In this document: positions 34,186-42,742 of the stretch, piece after piece | Layout: every line of letters begins with the position of its first letter | Position numbering within the stretch: the first letter of the stretch is position 1 | Assembly: GCA_039636785.1 (NCBI GenBank) | Contig: CP144170.1 | Location: forward strand, 1 to 64,000 | DNA: 64,000 nt | From: Micrococcaceae bacterium Sec5.7 | GTDB taxonomy: Bacteria > Actinomycetota > Actinomycetes > Actinomycetales > Micrococcaceae | Reading direction: 5' to 3' | Position numbers and translations under genes: made by a program | The notes under the pieces: generated by a model | Told to the model about the DNA's origin: nothing | The model's database searches: none | Seen by the model: only the letters and a program-made list of their open reading frames with translations

Positions 34186-34368
34186 ATGACCCGGCTGCAG
34201 AAGCTTGTCGCTGAGCAGCAGGCCAAGAAGACGGCAGAGCAGGCACCGGCGGAGAAGAAACCCGAAACCGAGGCCCAGCGGCAATCGCGGCTCATGGCCG
34301 AACGCGCCCAGCGCGAACAGCAACGGACGCAGACTGAGAACCTGCGCGGTCCCGGCCTGGGACTCTAG
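34186..34368 (+). pseudogene. 3' remnant of a longer gene
   Basis: Sixty codons of Gln/Ala/Glu/Arg-rich sequence (KLVAEQQAKKTAEQAPAEKK; QREQQRTQTENLRGPGLGL). The frame stays open leftwards into the internal inverted repeat, as expected for a gene cut by a transposon end. Such tails occur at the C-termini of MobF-type relaxases, but that link is a guess. Confidence 0.45.
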
Positions 34369-34396
34369 CGAGCGTCGCTAACATGGGGCGGCTTGT

Positions 34397-34422
34397 GAAA
34401 AAGTGAAATATCCAACGCTAAG
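34397..34422 (+). repeat. Short direct repeat, left
   Basis: GAAAAAGTGAAATATCCAAC followed by GCTAAG; a close copy is at 35774-35797. The pair brackets the STAS-like gene and the toxin-antitoxin pair. Confidence 0.5.
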
Positions 34423-34470
34423 ATTTTGCTTGCGCGGTGCAGGAACCTACCTTGCCGGTGTCCGGAAGAA

Positions 34471-35049
34471 TCAGGCCGGGACTTGGTGGTCCATTTCGGA
34501 AACTGAGAGATCCTCCAGCCATGCCACCGCGGCCGGACGCGACGTGAAAAACTTTTGGAGACTGTGCTGGCCTCGCTGTACCCAAGCGGCAACGACCCGG
34601 TCAATATTCATCGTCCCGACCATGGCGACGGAAGAAACGAACCGGGTGTCCCGGTAGTGGTTACACGCTTCGACAGTCAGGTTGACGTCGATGATTTCGA
34701 TCAACAATGGTCGCTTCCGGCCAGCGCTGAGAGCCTCCACAGCGAGCACAGATTCCGCAACGTCTTCGGCCTGAAGAATGGAACCGGGCACCCAGATCAA
34801 GTGAAGGGTCCCGCCGGCATGTAGGCTCAGCGTCCCTTTTCCACCTGCAAGCACGATCTCTGCCACGAATTCCCCTGCGCCAGAGTATCCGCAAAACGTG
34901 TGCCGCGGTAGGTCCTGTAGGTCAAATTCGGCATCCCAGCTGAATGCCGAAGTTGACCTAAAGGACCAACCGGCGGCCAGCGGAAGCCGTCCAGAACGGC
35001 TCCCTGACTCGATAATTTCCCCGATGCTGAGGCTAATATTGTCTTGCAA
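34471..35049 (-). CDS. STAS/DUF7793-like hypothetical protein
   Basis: A 192-residue protein. The second half (LIEIIDVNLTVEACNHY, VSSVAMVGTMNIDRVVAAWV, FTSRPAAVAWLEDL) resembles the small STAS-like domains seen in Arthrobacter proteins. Function unknown. The TTG start at 35049 lies inside a palindromic region; a downstream start is possible. It is divergent from the toxin-antitoxin pair and shares its operator region. Confidence 0.5.
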   Translation of the reverse strand: MQDNISLSIGEIIESGSRSGRLPLAAGWSFRSTSAFSWDAEFDLQDLPRHTFCGYSGAGEFVAEIVLAGGKGTLSLHAGGTLHLIWVPGSILQAEDVAESVLAVEALSAGRKRPLLIEIIDVNLTVEACNHYRDTRFVSSVAMVGTMNIDRVVAAWVQRGQHSLQKFFTSRPAAVAWLEDLSVSEMDHQVPA

Positions 35050-35075
35050 TATTAGCTAATATTGTGCGACAATAT
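35033..35075. promoter_or_regulatory. Two palindromic operators between divergent genes
   Basis: CTAATATTG and CAATATTAG around TCTTG (35033-35055), and ATATTGT and ACAATAT around GCG (35059-35075). They lie just before the ATG at 35080, the place where ribbon-helix-helix antitoxins repress their own operon. Confidence 0.65.
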
Positions 35076-35079
35076 CATT

Positions 35080-35358
35080 ATGGCAATCAGGTGGACAGAC
35101 AGCGCAGACAAGCACGGCATAGACCGTGAGGATGCACTGAATGCGATCCTCCACCAGATCTACCACGTTGAACAGTTCGACGAACCCCGGGTGGACACCG
35201 GGGCCCGTCCGGATCTCTTTATCGGTCCGACCCGCGACCGGCGCATGATGCTGGAAGTCATGGCGGTCATCACACCGCCGAACGACATCCTTGTTTTCCA
35301 CGTCATGGAAGCACGCCGCAACATACTCGACATCGCAGAAAGGGGAACCACAGAATGA
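35080..35358 (+). CDS. Putative toxin of type II toxin-antitoxin pair
   Basis: A 92-residue protein with the layout of small RelE/BrnT-like toxins: MAIRWTDSADKHGI at the start, then RRMMLEVMAVITPPNDILVFHVMEARRNIL. The next gene encodes a ribbon-helix-helix protein and starts within its stop (ATGA). The exact toxin family is not certain. The start at 35080 is chosen because it follows the operator; an earlier in-frame start at 35062 would lie inside it. Confidence 0.7.
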   Translation: MAIRWTDSADKHGIDREDALNAILHQIYHVEQFDEPRVDTGARPDLFIGPTRDRRMMLEVMAVITPPNDILVFHVMEARRNILDIAERGTTE

Positions 35359-35717
35359 ACACGAAGAAGGCCAAGGGCGGCCATACAGAGGAACTGGACC
35401 CGCAGGAACAGGCCCGCTATGACGCCCTCGCATCCTGGGCGGAAACCGCCGACATCGCACCCGGTGCCCGCATCACCAAAGCCACCGGCCCCGAAGCGGG
35501 CAGGGCACTGCTGGAAACCGCCCTGGGCTCCCCCGAGGCTGTACGGCGGGCTGTAGGAAAGCCATCCCTCAGCAAGAAGGGAACCTCCCCCTCACGCTCC
35601 GTCCGACTGCCCGAAGATATGGATGCCCAGTTGCTCGCCCGGTCAGAGCAGGAACACCGCAAGCCAAGCGAGGTACTGCGCGAAGCCCTGCGCGAATACC
35701 TGGCTAAAGCCTCCTGA
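35355..35717 (+). CDS. Ribbon-helix-helix antitoxin
   Basis: A 120-residue protein. The C-terminal 45 residues form a CopG-type ribbon-helix-helix (SRSVRLPEDMDAQLLARSEQ then EVLREALREYL), which binds operator DNA. The N-terminal part probably wraps the toxin. Toxin comes first in the operon, the reverse of the most common order. Confidence 0.75.
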   Translation: MNTKKAKGGHTEELDPQEQARYDALASWAETADIAPGARITKATGPEAGRALLETALGSPEAVRRAVGKPSLSKKGTSPSRSVRLPEDMDAQLLARSEQEHRKPSEVLREALREYLAKAS

Positions 35718-35773
35718 GGCCGGCCCCGTGAATCGGGGCTGAATCTGGATTCACCCCCACCCCGCCGACCTGG

Positions 35774-35797
35774 GAAAAAGTCGAATATCCAACTAAG
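35774..35797 (+). repeat. Short direct repeat, right
   Basis: GAAAAAGTCGAATATCCAAC followed by TAAG; partner of the repeat at 34397. Confidence 0.5.
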
Positions 35798-35857
35798 GGC
35801 TTCCGGTCAGGGCTTAACACTGCCTGAGTCCACACCGCCCGAGGAAATCGGAATAAC

Positions 35858-37540
35858 TCATACAGGGATCATTGAGCGTTGGGTCTTTCCGTTAATCGAC
35901 TTGGGCAGCCGGTCGACAACCTTGCATTGCATGAGGCGAATCCCGGGGTCCAGTTGCTGATTGGCCCAGTCCATGATCGCCGTCGCGTCTGTGGGGGCCG
36001 CGGGACCTGAAGTGCTCGGGGTCTTGGGCTCGCGTAGCACCACGTACGCGTGCGGTACGTAGCCACCGACCGGGTCAGCTCGTCCGATCACTGCGCTCTC
36101 CAGGACAGCCGGATGGTGTTCTAGGACCGACTCAATCTGGGCCGGCGCGACGAGCACCCCGAAGGTCTTGAAGACATCGTCCCCCCTCCCAAGCAGAACG
36201 AAGCTGCCGTCGGACCTCCGTTCGGCGTAGTCACCGGACCACTGCAGGCCGTCGGGGGTCGTCTCCATGACTCGCTCACCGTGGTCGGTGATGTATCGCA
36301 AGAAGCTAGGCGAAGATGCACCGCGGTAGTAGAGGCGGGCTGCAGGCTCGCCCGGCTCGTGCCTGAGCTCGATCTGGTATCCGGGAAGCAACCTGAGTCC
36401 GGGGCCTACCTGAGTAGCGGCTGGGAACTCGCCAAGGATGGCAGTGGCCTCTGACTGGCCAAATCCCTCGCGCACGCGGATGCCCCAGTCGTCGGTGAAG
36501 CGTGTAGCGGTGTGGTTTCCGAGTGCTTCCCCCACCGTGGTCACGTCCCGGAGCTTGGACGGCCGTGATCCGGCGGAGGTGCGGATGCGGCGAAGAATGT
36601 TCGCCGGGGCACAGAGTGTGTCGACTTGGTTCTCTTTAAGGAAGGAACCTAGCTCCGGGATCCGATCCTCAGGGGGTGGGGCGACGAGTGTTACTCCGGA
36701 AGTGAGTGGGACCAGAAAGCTGCTCCAGAAGAACTTTGCCCACCCAGGGGAGCTCATGTTGAGGTGACGTTCACCGGCCCGAAGTTGGTTCCAGTACAGC
36801 GATGCCAAATGAGCGATGCTGTGGGAACGGTGGCTATGCAGAACCAGCTTGGGGTGACCAGTGGTGCCAGAAGTGAAGACGCCGAATGCCTCCGCATCAG
36901 CCGACGTCGGCGAAGCGGGAATGAACTCTCGCAGTGCCGTACCCCGCTGGCTGTTCACGGCCGCAGCGTAATTGCCGTCGGCGAACGGATACGAATAGCT
37001 GGCGATCTCAGAGACGGGAAGGACAAAGGCGTCCAGGACCTCGTGATTGGGGTGGACCTCGTCGACGATCACAAGGGAGGCCCCTGCTGCGTCGGCCCTG
37101 TAGGACAGCCCTTCGCCGTGCAGACCAGGGTGGATGGGCACACACACGGCCTGGACCTTCAATAGGGCCAGCAGGACAATCCAGAGCTGTGCGGTCTGCT
37201 CCATTTGGACGACCACGCGTCGACCGGCCAGACAACCGTGAAGCTCGCTGAGTCCGACGGCCAGGTCGTCCGAGAGGATCGACATGGTCTCGTAGGAGGT
37301 CTCGACATACTCGGTTTTGGTGTGGTCCCAGGGGGCGATGAGCGCCGGTTGGCGGTTGCGTGCTGAGAACATGTCGAAGTATTCCAGTGCCCAGTTAAAC
37401 CCATCCTCGCACCCTGGCCAACGGAAGGAAGTGAGAGCGGCATCGTAATCGTCGTAGTTCTGAACTAGGGCGTAACGAGCGGTTAAAAACTCGACAGATG
37501 CAGGGGTACTCCTGCCGGAGTTCCAATTCTTAGCGGGCAT
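35858..37540 (-). CDS. AMP-dependent acyl/aryl-CoA ligase-like protein
   Basis: A 560-residue member of the ANL superfamily, which activates a carboxylate as its adenylate and usually passes it to CoA. Motifs: FTSGTTGHPKLVLHSHRSH near 225-243, the AMP-binding YYRGASS region near 400, and a C-terminal domain ending KSINGKTQRSMIPV with the catalytic Lys. It looks closest to benzoate- or acetyl-CoA-ligase types; the substrate cannot be read. It is the last gene of a three-gene operon and overlaps the preceding flavoprotein gene by 11 bp. Confidence 0.83.
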   Translation of the reverse strand: MPAKNWNSGRSTPASVEFLTARYALVQNYDDYDAALTSFRWPGCEDGFNWALEYFDMFSARNRQPALIAPWDHTKTEYVETSYETMSILSDDLAVGLSELHGCLAGRRVVVQMEQTAQLWIVLLALLKVQAVCVPIHPGLHGEGLSYRADAAGASLVIVDEVHPNHEVLDAFVLPVSEIASYSYPFADGNYAAAVNSQRGTALREFIPASPTSADAEAFGVFTSGTTGHPKLVLHSHRSHSIAHLASLYWNQLRAGERHLNMSSPGWAKFFWSSFLVPLTSGVTLVAPPPEDRIPELGSFLKENQVDTLCAPANILRRIRTSAGSRPSKLRDVTTVGEALGNHTATRFTDDWGIRVREGFGQSEATAILGEFPAATQVGPGLRLLPGYQIELRHEPGEPAARLYYRGASSPSFLRYITDHGERVMETTPDGLQWSGDYAERRSDGSFVLLGRGDDVFKTFGVLVAPAQIESVLEHHPAVLESAVIGRADPVGGYVPHAYVVLREPKTPSTSGPAAPTDATAIMDWANQQLDPGIRLMQCKVVDRLPKSINGKTQRSMIPV

Positions 37541-39452
37541 GGTCGATGCTCCTGGCTGCTACGGTCTGCAGGATTGTGGTGGCGATGCGATCGGCGTTCT
37601 GGAAGAAGCCGCCGAAGACTCCGGGGCGACCGTTGCCGATCTGCGTGAACCAGTTGACTCCCTCGGTGGGGATGCCGATCCCGTACAGGTTTGGGATGAG
37701 ACATCCGGTAGTGCCACGGACGTTACCGGATTCATGAGAGACATCGATGCACTCCTGCTCCGTGCGGGTCGGGCCGGAAGGGTAAACCCACCGCCGAATC
37801 ATTCCTTGGGCCAGCAATGAGGGGTAGAGGGACGAGGTGGAGCCGGCCAAGCTGTACTTCGGAACACGTGCATCGATGATTCGGTCCATCCGCAACGGGT
37901 GAGTGTGGGTGGGCGAGTCGATGAGCAGGTCCCCGTGATCGGTTTCGTGCAAAGAGGATCCGGGTGGGGCAATCCGCACGATTCCGGCATCCATCAGTGC
38001 TATAAGCTCTTGGAGTCTGCGCACTGGGGGCCCGGCCACGAGCAAGCCGTACATGGCGGTGAATCGGCCGCGGAATTCCCGCTCGTAGCTGTCCGCCTCA
38101 AGACGTCCGTCTTCCACGACCAGGCGCGCAGGGCCTCGAAGATCGCGGAGCGTGTCCAACGCAGCTTTGAGGGGGTTGCTCAGGTTGCCACCTAGTGCTT
38201 CTCGGATATCGTTCTCAAGGAAGGCCCGCAACTCGGCGTTCCACTGCCGGGTCGTCTTGAATGTGCGACCCATGAATGGTCGAGACAGAGCGTGGAGATC
38301 GATCTGGAATGGGTCCTCAATGCCCGCAGTGATCGCCGCATTGCGGACAGCCTGCCGGGGGCTGTCACCACCGGCCACATGCCGGCACTGTTCCAGGAAG
38401 ACCGCCCGGGACTCGGGCCCATGCAGCTGTTCGAGTCGCACAGCAGTGTGAACCATGTCGGCTTCGGCAAGCATTACGTCCAGGACATCCCGGTCGAAGT
38501 TCAGAGGCCCGCTGCCGCGCAAGGCCAACATGCGTTCTGCCGTGCAGATGACTGGCGAATACTGGTGGTCGGCCGACTTCTGGTTCACCCCGCGTGCCAG
38601 GATCGGTGTGGCAGACCGTGAGTAGCCGATGATCTGTGGCTCCTCTCCAGACCTAAGGTAGCGCAGGCCGCCATGGTCATCTTCGATAAACTCGCCACGG
38701 CGCGCGACCGTCAGCAACGCCGTGATGTCGTGGAAGGACAGGCCCAGGCCCAGCGCCAGCACTCGCTCCCCGCCCCGAATATCGGAAAGGCTCAGACTGG
38801 CCGCAGAATCCCCGACAATCACCCGCCGAGAGTCCAAACGAACCCCTGGGGCGATCTCGGTATCCTTGGCCACGCTGTGCCCGGTGGCCAAGACAACAGA
38901 GTCGGCGAGGATCCGCTCACCGGAGGCCAAGTTCACCACGTACCCACCGGTCCGCTCGGTCCCCCGACCTGCCATAGGGCGCAAATCGACGCAGGTGTCA
39001 GTGCACAGCTCCACTGAGATGTGATCCGGGGCATGACGCACTATCTCCGTGCAGGCGTCATCGAGGTACTGTCCATAGATAAACCGCGGCTCGTAACCTG
39101 CATCGGACTGCGGTAACCCCTTAGAGGACAACCACCGCTCAAGTGAGGGACCATGACCAGCCCGTGTCGGACCAGCGTCGGGGCTGCCAGAGAAGATAGT
39201 GACCTCTCGGGCCGGGGTGTTCATGAGAAGATGCCGCGATTGCCGCGGGTCCCAGATCCGTCCGGCGCCCGGCCACGTGCCGTCGACCAACCAGATCGTC
39301 ATGTCTAAGCGGTCGGCATCTTCGCTGTTCGAGAGCAAGCGCTCGAGAACCGACAGGCCCCGCGGCCCGCCACCGATGATGACGACCACATAATCATCCA
39401 CGGCGGCCTGGTCTGGTTGGGTCTCTCGGGCAGCGATCGCGACATCCCCCAT
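37530..39452 (-). CDS. FAD/NAD(P)-binding oxidoreductase-like protein
   Basis: A 640-residue protein of the NAD_binding_9 type. The N-terminal Rossmann motif VVVIIGGGPRGLSVLERLL is at residues 22-40, a second nucleotide site near SGERILADSVVLATGHS, and the C-terminus contains YGIGIPTEGVNWFTQIGNG. Related proteins occur in natural-product and amino-acid modification clusters. Cupin, flavoprotein and ligase genes follow one another with a 3-bp gap and an 11-bp overlap, so they should act in one pathway, not identified here. Confidence 0.78.
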   Translation of the reverse strand: MGDVAIAARETQPDQAAVDDYVVVIIGGGPRGLSVLERLLSNSEDADRLDMTIWLVDGTWPGAGRIWDPRQSRHLLMNTPAREVTIFSGSPDAGPTRAGHGPSLERWLSSKGLPQSDAGYEPRFIYGQYLDDACTEIVRHAPDHISVELCTDTCVDLRPMAGRGTERTGGYVVNLASGERILADSVVLATGHSVAKDTEIAPGVRLDSRRVIVGDSAASLSLSDIRGGERVLALGLGLSFHDITALLTVARRGEFIEDDHGGLRYLRSGEEPQIIGYSRSATPILARGVNQKSADHQYSPVICTAERMLALRGSGPLNFDRDVLDVMLAEADMVHTAVRLEQLHGPESRAVFLEQCRHVAGGDSPRQAVRNAAITAGIEDPFQIDLHALSRPFMGRTFKTTRQWNAELRAFLENDIREALGGNLSNPLKAALDTLRDLRGPARLVVEDGRLEADSYEREFRGRFTAMYGLLVAGPPVRRLQELIALMDAGIVRIAPPGSSLHETDHGDLLIDSPTHTHPLRMDRIIDARVPKYSLAGSTSSLYPSLLAQGMIRRWVYPSGPTRTEQECIDVSHESGNVRGTTGCLIPNLYGIGIPTEGVNWFTQIGNGRPGVFGGFFQNADRIATTILQTVAARSIDHAR

Positions 39453-39455
39453 GGG

Positions 39456-39854
39456 TCAGCCCTCGTTCTGCTCGTGCGGGGGAACCGGGGTGCTCGGCTG
39501 TGTCGGGTGAGTGCGGATCGCTAGGAAGGTGCAGCCTTCCTTCGAGGACATGGAGTGGTAGGTGCCCGGCTCCTCCACGATCAGTGTCCCTTTGGGCCAC
39601 GAACGCCCGTCGCTGTGCTCGATGATGCCATCCAAGACGAGCATCAGCTCGTAACCCAGATGCTGGTGGAAGTCTCCGTGAGCCCCCGCAGGGAAGCGCA
39701 CGAGCAAGCCGACGGAGGGGTCCTCTTCGGAGGGGGCCCAGAGCATGTGCCGGTCCACCTGCTTGCGGCCGGGCTCGACCCAAGGCTCCCAATCGATTTC
39801 GTTCATGTCGAAACCGCTGCGCAAAACATTGTCGATGACATCTACACGTGCCAT
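39456..39854 (-). CDS. ChrR-like cupin protein
   Basis: A 132-residue cupin. The metal-binding pattern is visible as HGDFHQHLGYELMLVLDG and a later GTYHSMSSKEG. Cupins of this ChrR-type act as dioxygenases, isomerases or sensors. The ATG at 39854 follows GGGGGA; an in-frame start at 39962 adds unlikely sequence. It leads the cupin-flavoprotein-ligase operon. Confidence 0.78.
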   Translation of the reverse strand: MARVDVIDNVLRSGFDMNEIDWEPWVEPGRKQVDRHMLWAPSEEDPSVGLLVRFPAGAHGDFHQHLGYELMLVLDGIIEHSDGRSWPKGTLIVEEPGTYHSMSSKEGCTFLAIRTHPTQPSTPVPPHEQNEG

Positions 39855-40250
39855 GAAGATCCCCCAAGTGCATTCGATGTGGCGGACCCCGCTAGTGGGG
39901 CCCGCTCGGTCACCCTCGAAAGAATCCACGTTGGAAGCAAACAAAGGAATAACGAAAAGCATCTACTACAAAAATGGTTTTCTGCCAAGGAGAACGCAAC
40001 TTTAGAAGAGACAATATGCGGCAGAAAGAAATGCCCACTTGTAAATTGAATTTGCCAACGGACTAAGCAGGGCGCAGGGTGCCGTCAACAATGTCTTGGA
40101 TTCGGGAACAGAGCGTTACGCGTCGCAGTGTTGGCGGTAGGGGGCGTCTCTGGCCGCCAGTGATGCTCGCCGTTGGCGCAGACCCTCGGGTGGCAATGCG
40201 GACGTCCGCCGGTACAGGGCCGGCGGGTTACCGCTCTGTTGCCTGACGCG
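39855..40250. other. Intergenic region without a supported gene
   Basis: Upstream region of the cupin operon. Around 39940-40060 it is AT-richer than its neighbours, consistent with a promoter, but no clear boxes were identified. No gene or repeat of note was found. Confidence 0.4.
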
Positions 40251-40254
40251 GAAG

Positions 40255-40296
40255 GGCAGGCCCTCCACGATCACTCGGTGTGAGGGAGGGCCTGCC
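40255..40296 (-). terminator. Terminator after DinB-like gene
   Basis: GGCAGGCCCTCC (40255-40266) and GGAGGGCCTGCC (40285-40296), a perfect 12-bp stem just past the stop of the minus-strand gene. Confidence 0.65.
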
Positions 40297-40303
40297 GGTG
40301 AGG

Positions 40304-40840
40304 TCAGTCGTTAGCGGTTTGAGCTTCCTGGATACGGCGGAGGTCCCAAAGATGGTGCAGGGCATCATGTTCGTTGCCACGGGCAATTTCGAGAACACTT
40401 TGTGGTCCACGGACCCGGTGGATCAGGATTGAGTGCGGATCGCTCACTGAGGAAAATGATTCGACCCACTCCTGGCTGGCCTTTCGCAGAGCCCACAGCG
40501 CTCCTGCCAGAGTTGAGGCGCCATAACGTCGCGCGATGGCCAAAGCGTCCGGGGAGAAGCTGTCAACATCGGTCGTTCCAGTGGCTACGACCCCGGCCAT
40601 GCGTTCAGCCCATGTTCGCAGGGAGTCTGCGACATGGCATACGTACTCGGTGGCTGACCATGCCTGCGGGTCGAAGCGCCACTGCCCTTCCAATAAGCGG
40701 GCCTGCTGATCGACGGCGTCTGGATAGGCGCCTATAGAAGTTACGATCGTGTCGAACGTGCGATCCCATGTGTATTCACACTCGCGGCACGGGGACCCGA
40801 AAGTCCGCTGGCCCCATGTCGGTGTCTCTGCGGTGGTCAT
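40304..40840 (-). CDS. DinB-like superfamily protein
   Basis: A 178-residue protein with the DinB/YfiT four-helix pattern: AWSATEYVCHVADSLRTWAERM and NEHDALHHLWDLRRI provide the His residues of the metal site. Members include thiol transferases using mycothiol or bacillithiol. A small Cys pair (CRECEYTW) is near the N-terminus. It follows the HPP-family gene by 15 bp. Confidence 0.75.
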   Translation of the reverse strand: MTTAETPTWGQRTFGSPCRECEYTWDRTFDTIVTSIGAYPDAVDQQARLLEGQWRFDPQAWSATEYVCHVADSLRTWAERMAGVVATGTTDVDSFSPDALAIARRYGASTLAGALWALRKASQEWVESFSSVSDPHSILIHRVRGPQSVLEIARGNEHDALHHLWDLRRIQEAQTAND

Positions 40841-40855
40841 CTGCCGGTCTCCTTG

Positions 40856-41398
40856 TCAGATCCAATAGGTCGGGTAGGTGGCTCCGCGTAGCTGAGACCG
40901 GAGGATTCCAAACCCCACGAGGATGCACGCGGCGATGCCGGCGCACACCACAAAAGACACTTGTCCCGTCGTGGCCATGGTAGCGATGACTGCGGTGGCG
41001 GCCGCCGGTGAATGAGGCATCCTCAACAGCAACATCGCCCCGATGGCCACACCGCCGGCAATCGCGGCCGCCCAGATCGAATGGCTGACCAGTCCCGCGC
41101 CGACACCGACCAGGGCGGAAACGACCTGACCCCCGATGACGTTCCGGGGCTGGGAGAGGGGCAATTGAGGGGCTCCGGCCACGAGTGCCATGGACGCGGC
41201 CATCGGAGGGATGAGCAGGAGGTGGCCCGACAGCACACCTAGCAGCACGAGGCAGACCAGGGCAGCCACGCTGGTAAGGGTCGCTACAAGGAGGGTTGCC
41301 GCCGGAAGCCGGCCAGGGGCTTTGGAGGACCAGCGTGAACGGGGCTTGGGAGGATCGACGGCTGAGGCGGTTGCTAGGGGAGGACTTGTAGCGGGCAT
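40856..41398 (-). CDS. HPP family membrane protein
   Basis: A 180-residue membrane protein with about five hydrophobic segments. LLLIPPMAASMALVAGAP and LSQPRNVIGGQVVSALVGVG match HPP-family transporters, some of which carry nitrite in cyanobacteria and plastids. The substrate here is unknown. AGGAG precedes the ATG. It is divergent from a CGNR regulator with a palindrome between them. Confidence 0.83.
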   Translation of the reverse strand: MPATSPPLATASAVDPPKPRSRWSSKAPGRLPAATLLVATLTSVAALVCLVLLGVLSGHLLLIPPMAASMALVAGAPQLPLSQPRNVIGGQVVSALVGVGAGLVSHSIWAAAIAGGVAIGAMLLLRMPHSPAAATAVIATMATTGQVSFVVCAGIAACILVGFGILRSQLRGATYPTYWI

Positions 41399-41421
41399 AA
41401 TTTTCTCCTGAGGTTACTAAT

Positions 41422-41440
41422 GTTCTAAAACAATTAGAAC
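41422..41440. promoter_or_regulatory. Palindromic operator between HPP and CGNR genes
   Basis: GTTCTAA and TTAGAAC around AACAA. It lies in the 79-bp divergent gap and is a likely binding site for the CGNR protein. Confidence 0.6.
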
Positions 41441-41477
41441 GTTAGCAGAGCGGTTCTGAAGGTGGAAGAATGAAGAC

Positions 41478-42035
41478 ATGACCCAACAGCAGCTCGTCAC
41501 CGGACAACGGCTGGCCCTGGATCTGGTGAACAGCACCTACATCCAAGGAGGAACCCGCGGGCGTCTGGTTGACTCGATCAATTCCCCGGAGCTGTTGCAG
41601 GACTGGTGCGCACAGCGAGCAGAAGACCTCGCACCCGCCGGTCAGCCAGGGAAGCTCGATGACGAGGACCTGAACCACATCCGCGGACTGCGGGCAGCGA
41701 TCAGACACGCCTTGGATGCCCTGCTGAATGACCATCAAATTGACCCAGACGACGCCCAGACTGTGTCGGACAACGCAGCGCGGGCCCACCGGCTCGTGGC
41801 GCTCTCGCCTAACCTCGAGATCCGTTATGACTGGTCTGAATTCGATTTCGGGACAAAAGCGATCACGCTGATCGCTGAGGACGCTGTCTCCCTGCTCGCG
41901 GGAAGGGCCGCAGGAGTTCATGCATGCCAAGCCCCAGGATGCATCATGTACTTCATTCCCACCACAGAGCGGCGACGGTGGTGCAGCACAAGCTGCGGCA
42001 ACAGGGCCCGTGTCGCCCGACACCAACGGAGTTGA
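41478..42035 (+). CDS. CGNR zinc-finger (ABATE-type) transcriptional regulator
   Basis: A 185-residue protein. The N-terminal ABATE-like domain starts TGQRLALDLVNSTYIQGGTR; the C-terminal CGNR zinc finger is CQAPGCIMYFI, then RRRWCSTSCGNRARVARH. Proteins of this kind are stress-linked transcription factors. Divergent placement suggests it controls the HPP/DinB genes. Confidence 0.85.
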   Translation: MTQQQLVTGQRLALDLVNSTYIQGGTRGRLVDSINSPELLQDWCAQRAEDLAPAGQPGKLDDEDLNHIRGLRAAIRHALDALLNDHQIDPDDAQTVSDNAARAHRLVALSPNLEIRYDWSEFDFGTKAITLIAEDAVSLLAGRAAGVHACQAPGCIMYFIPTTERRRWCSTSCGNRARVARHQRS

Positions 42036-42246
42036 AGCCATAAAGGAACCCTGCTGGCAGCCGCTCGAACCACTCCTGACCTTGATTCAACGCTGCAAGG
42101 CAGGTATTCGTGTACCTGGTATGCCTGGGCAACGAGGTGTTTCATGTCCTAATTGCGGGGACTTCCGCCTCCTCGTCGGGCTCTCCCATTCGCCTCAAGG
42201 CCGCGTTCCAAAAGGGGGAACCCTGAGCGGTCATTCCATTCGTTAG

Positions 42247-42660
42247 CTACCGGATCGCGTGGTCCGGGTTTTCCTCGTCGTAGAGGTCCCGCGATCGTCC
42301 AATGGCATGTTTATTTGCCAATGACCAGTCTGCGAGCTGCTTGACCAAATGGGTGAGGCCGCTGCCGCGGGCGGTGAGTTCGTAGGTGACTTGCGCTGGG
42401 ACCGTGGGGTAAACGGTCCGGGTGAGCAGACCGTCACGTTCAAGGCGCCTGACGGTCAGCGTCAACATCCGTTGGGAAATCCCGTCGATGGCTCTCTGCA
42501 GTTCCCGGAAGCGCCGCACGCCGGAGGCCAGTTCGACGATGACCAGGACTGACCACTTGTCCCCGATCCGGTCGAGGACGTCGCGGATGCCGCAGTCCGG
42601 GTGGTCGGTGCTGCCGCACGGTTCCAGGGCAGCGGTTACCCCGGTGTGACTGCCTAACAC
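42247..42660 (-). CDS. HxlR-family transcriptional regulator
   Basis: A winged-helix regulator of 137 residues: CGIRDVLDRIGDKWSVLVIV, then RFRELQRAIDGISQRMLTLT and YELTARGSGL. The GTG at 42660 is preferred because AAGGAGG lies 7 bases before it, whereas an ATG at 42681 would place that site inside the gene. It is divergent from an NmrA-like gene, the usual HxlR arrangement. Confidence 0.85.
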   Translation of the reverse strand: MLGSHTGVTAALEPCGSTDHPDCGIRDVLDRIGDKWSVLVIVELASGVRRFRELQRAIDGISQRMLTLTVRRLERDGLLTRTVYPTVPAQVTYELTARGSGLTHLVKQLADWSLANKHAIGRSRDLYDEENPDHAIR

Positions 42661-42689
42661 GAAAGTGCCTCCTTGTGGCATTGCCCAAC

Positions 42690-42717
42690 GTTACTGAAGA
42701 TGGGTCTAGTTACTGAA
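42690..42717. promoter_or_regulatory. Direct-repeat operator GTTACTGAA x2
   Basis: GTTACTGAA at 42690-42698 and 42709-42717, 19 bp apart, in the gap between the HxlR gene and its divergent target. Such paired repeats are typical HxlR sites. Confidence 0.6.
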
Positions 42718-42742
42718 AAGAACCAGCGGAAGAAGCCAGTCT

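Noticed and set aside
39555..40049. Frames opposite the cupin gene.
   Set aside because: They mirror the codon pattern of the real minus-strand gene and lack ribosome sites.
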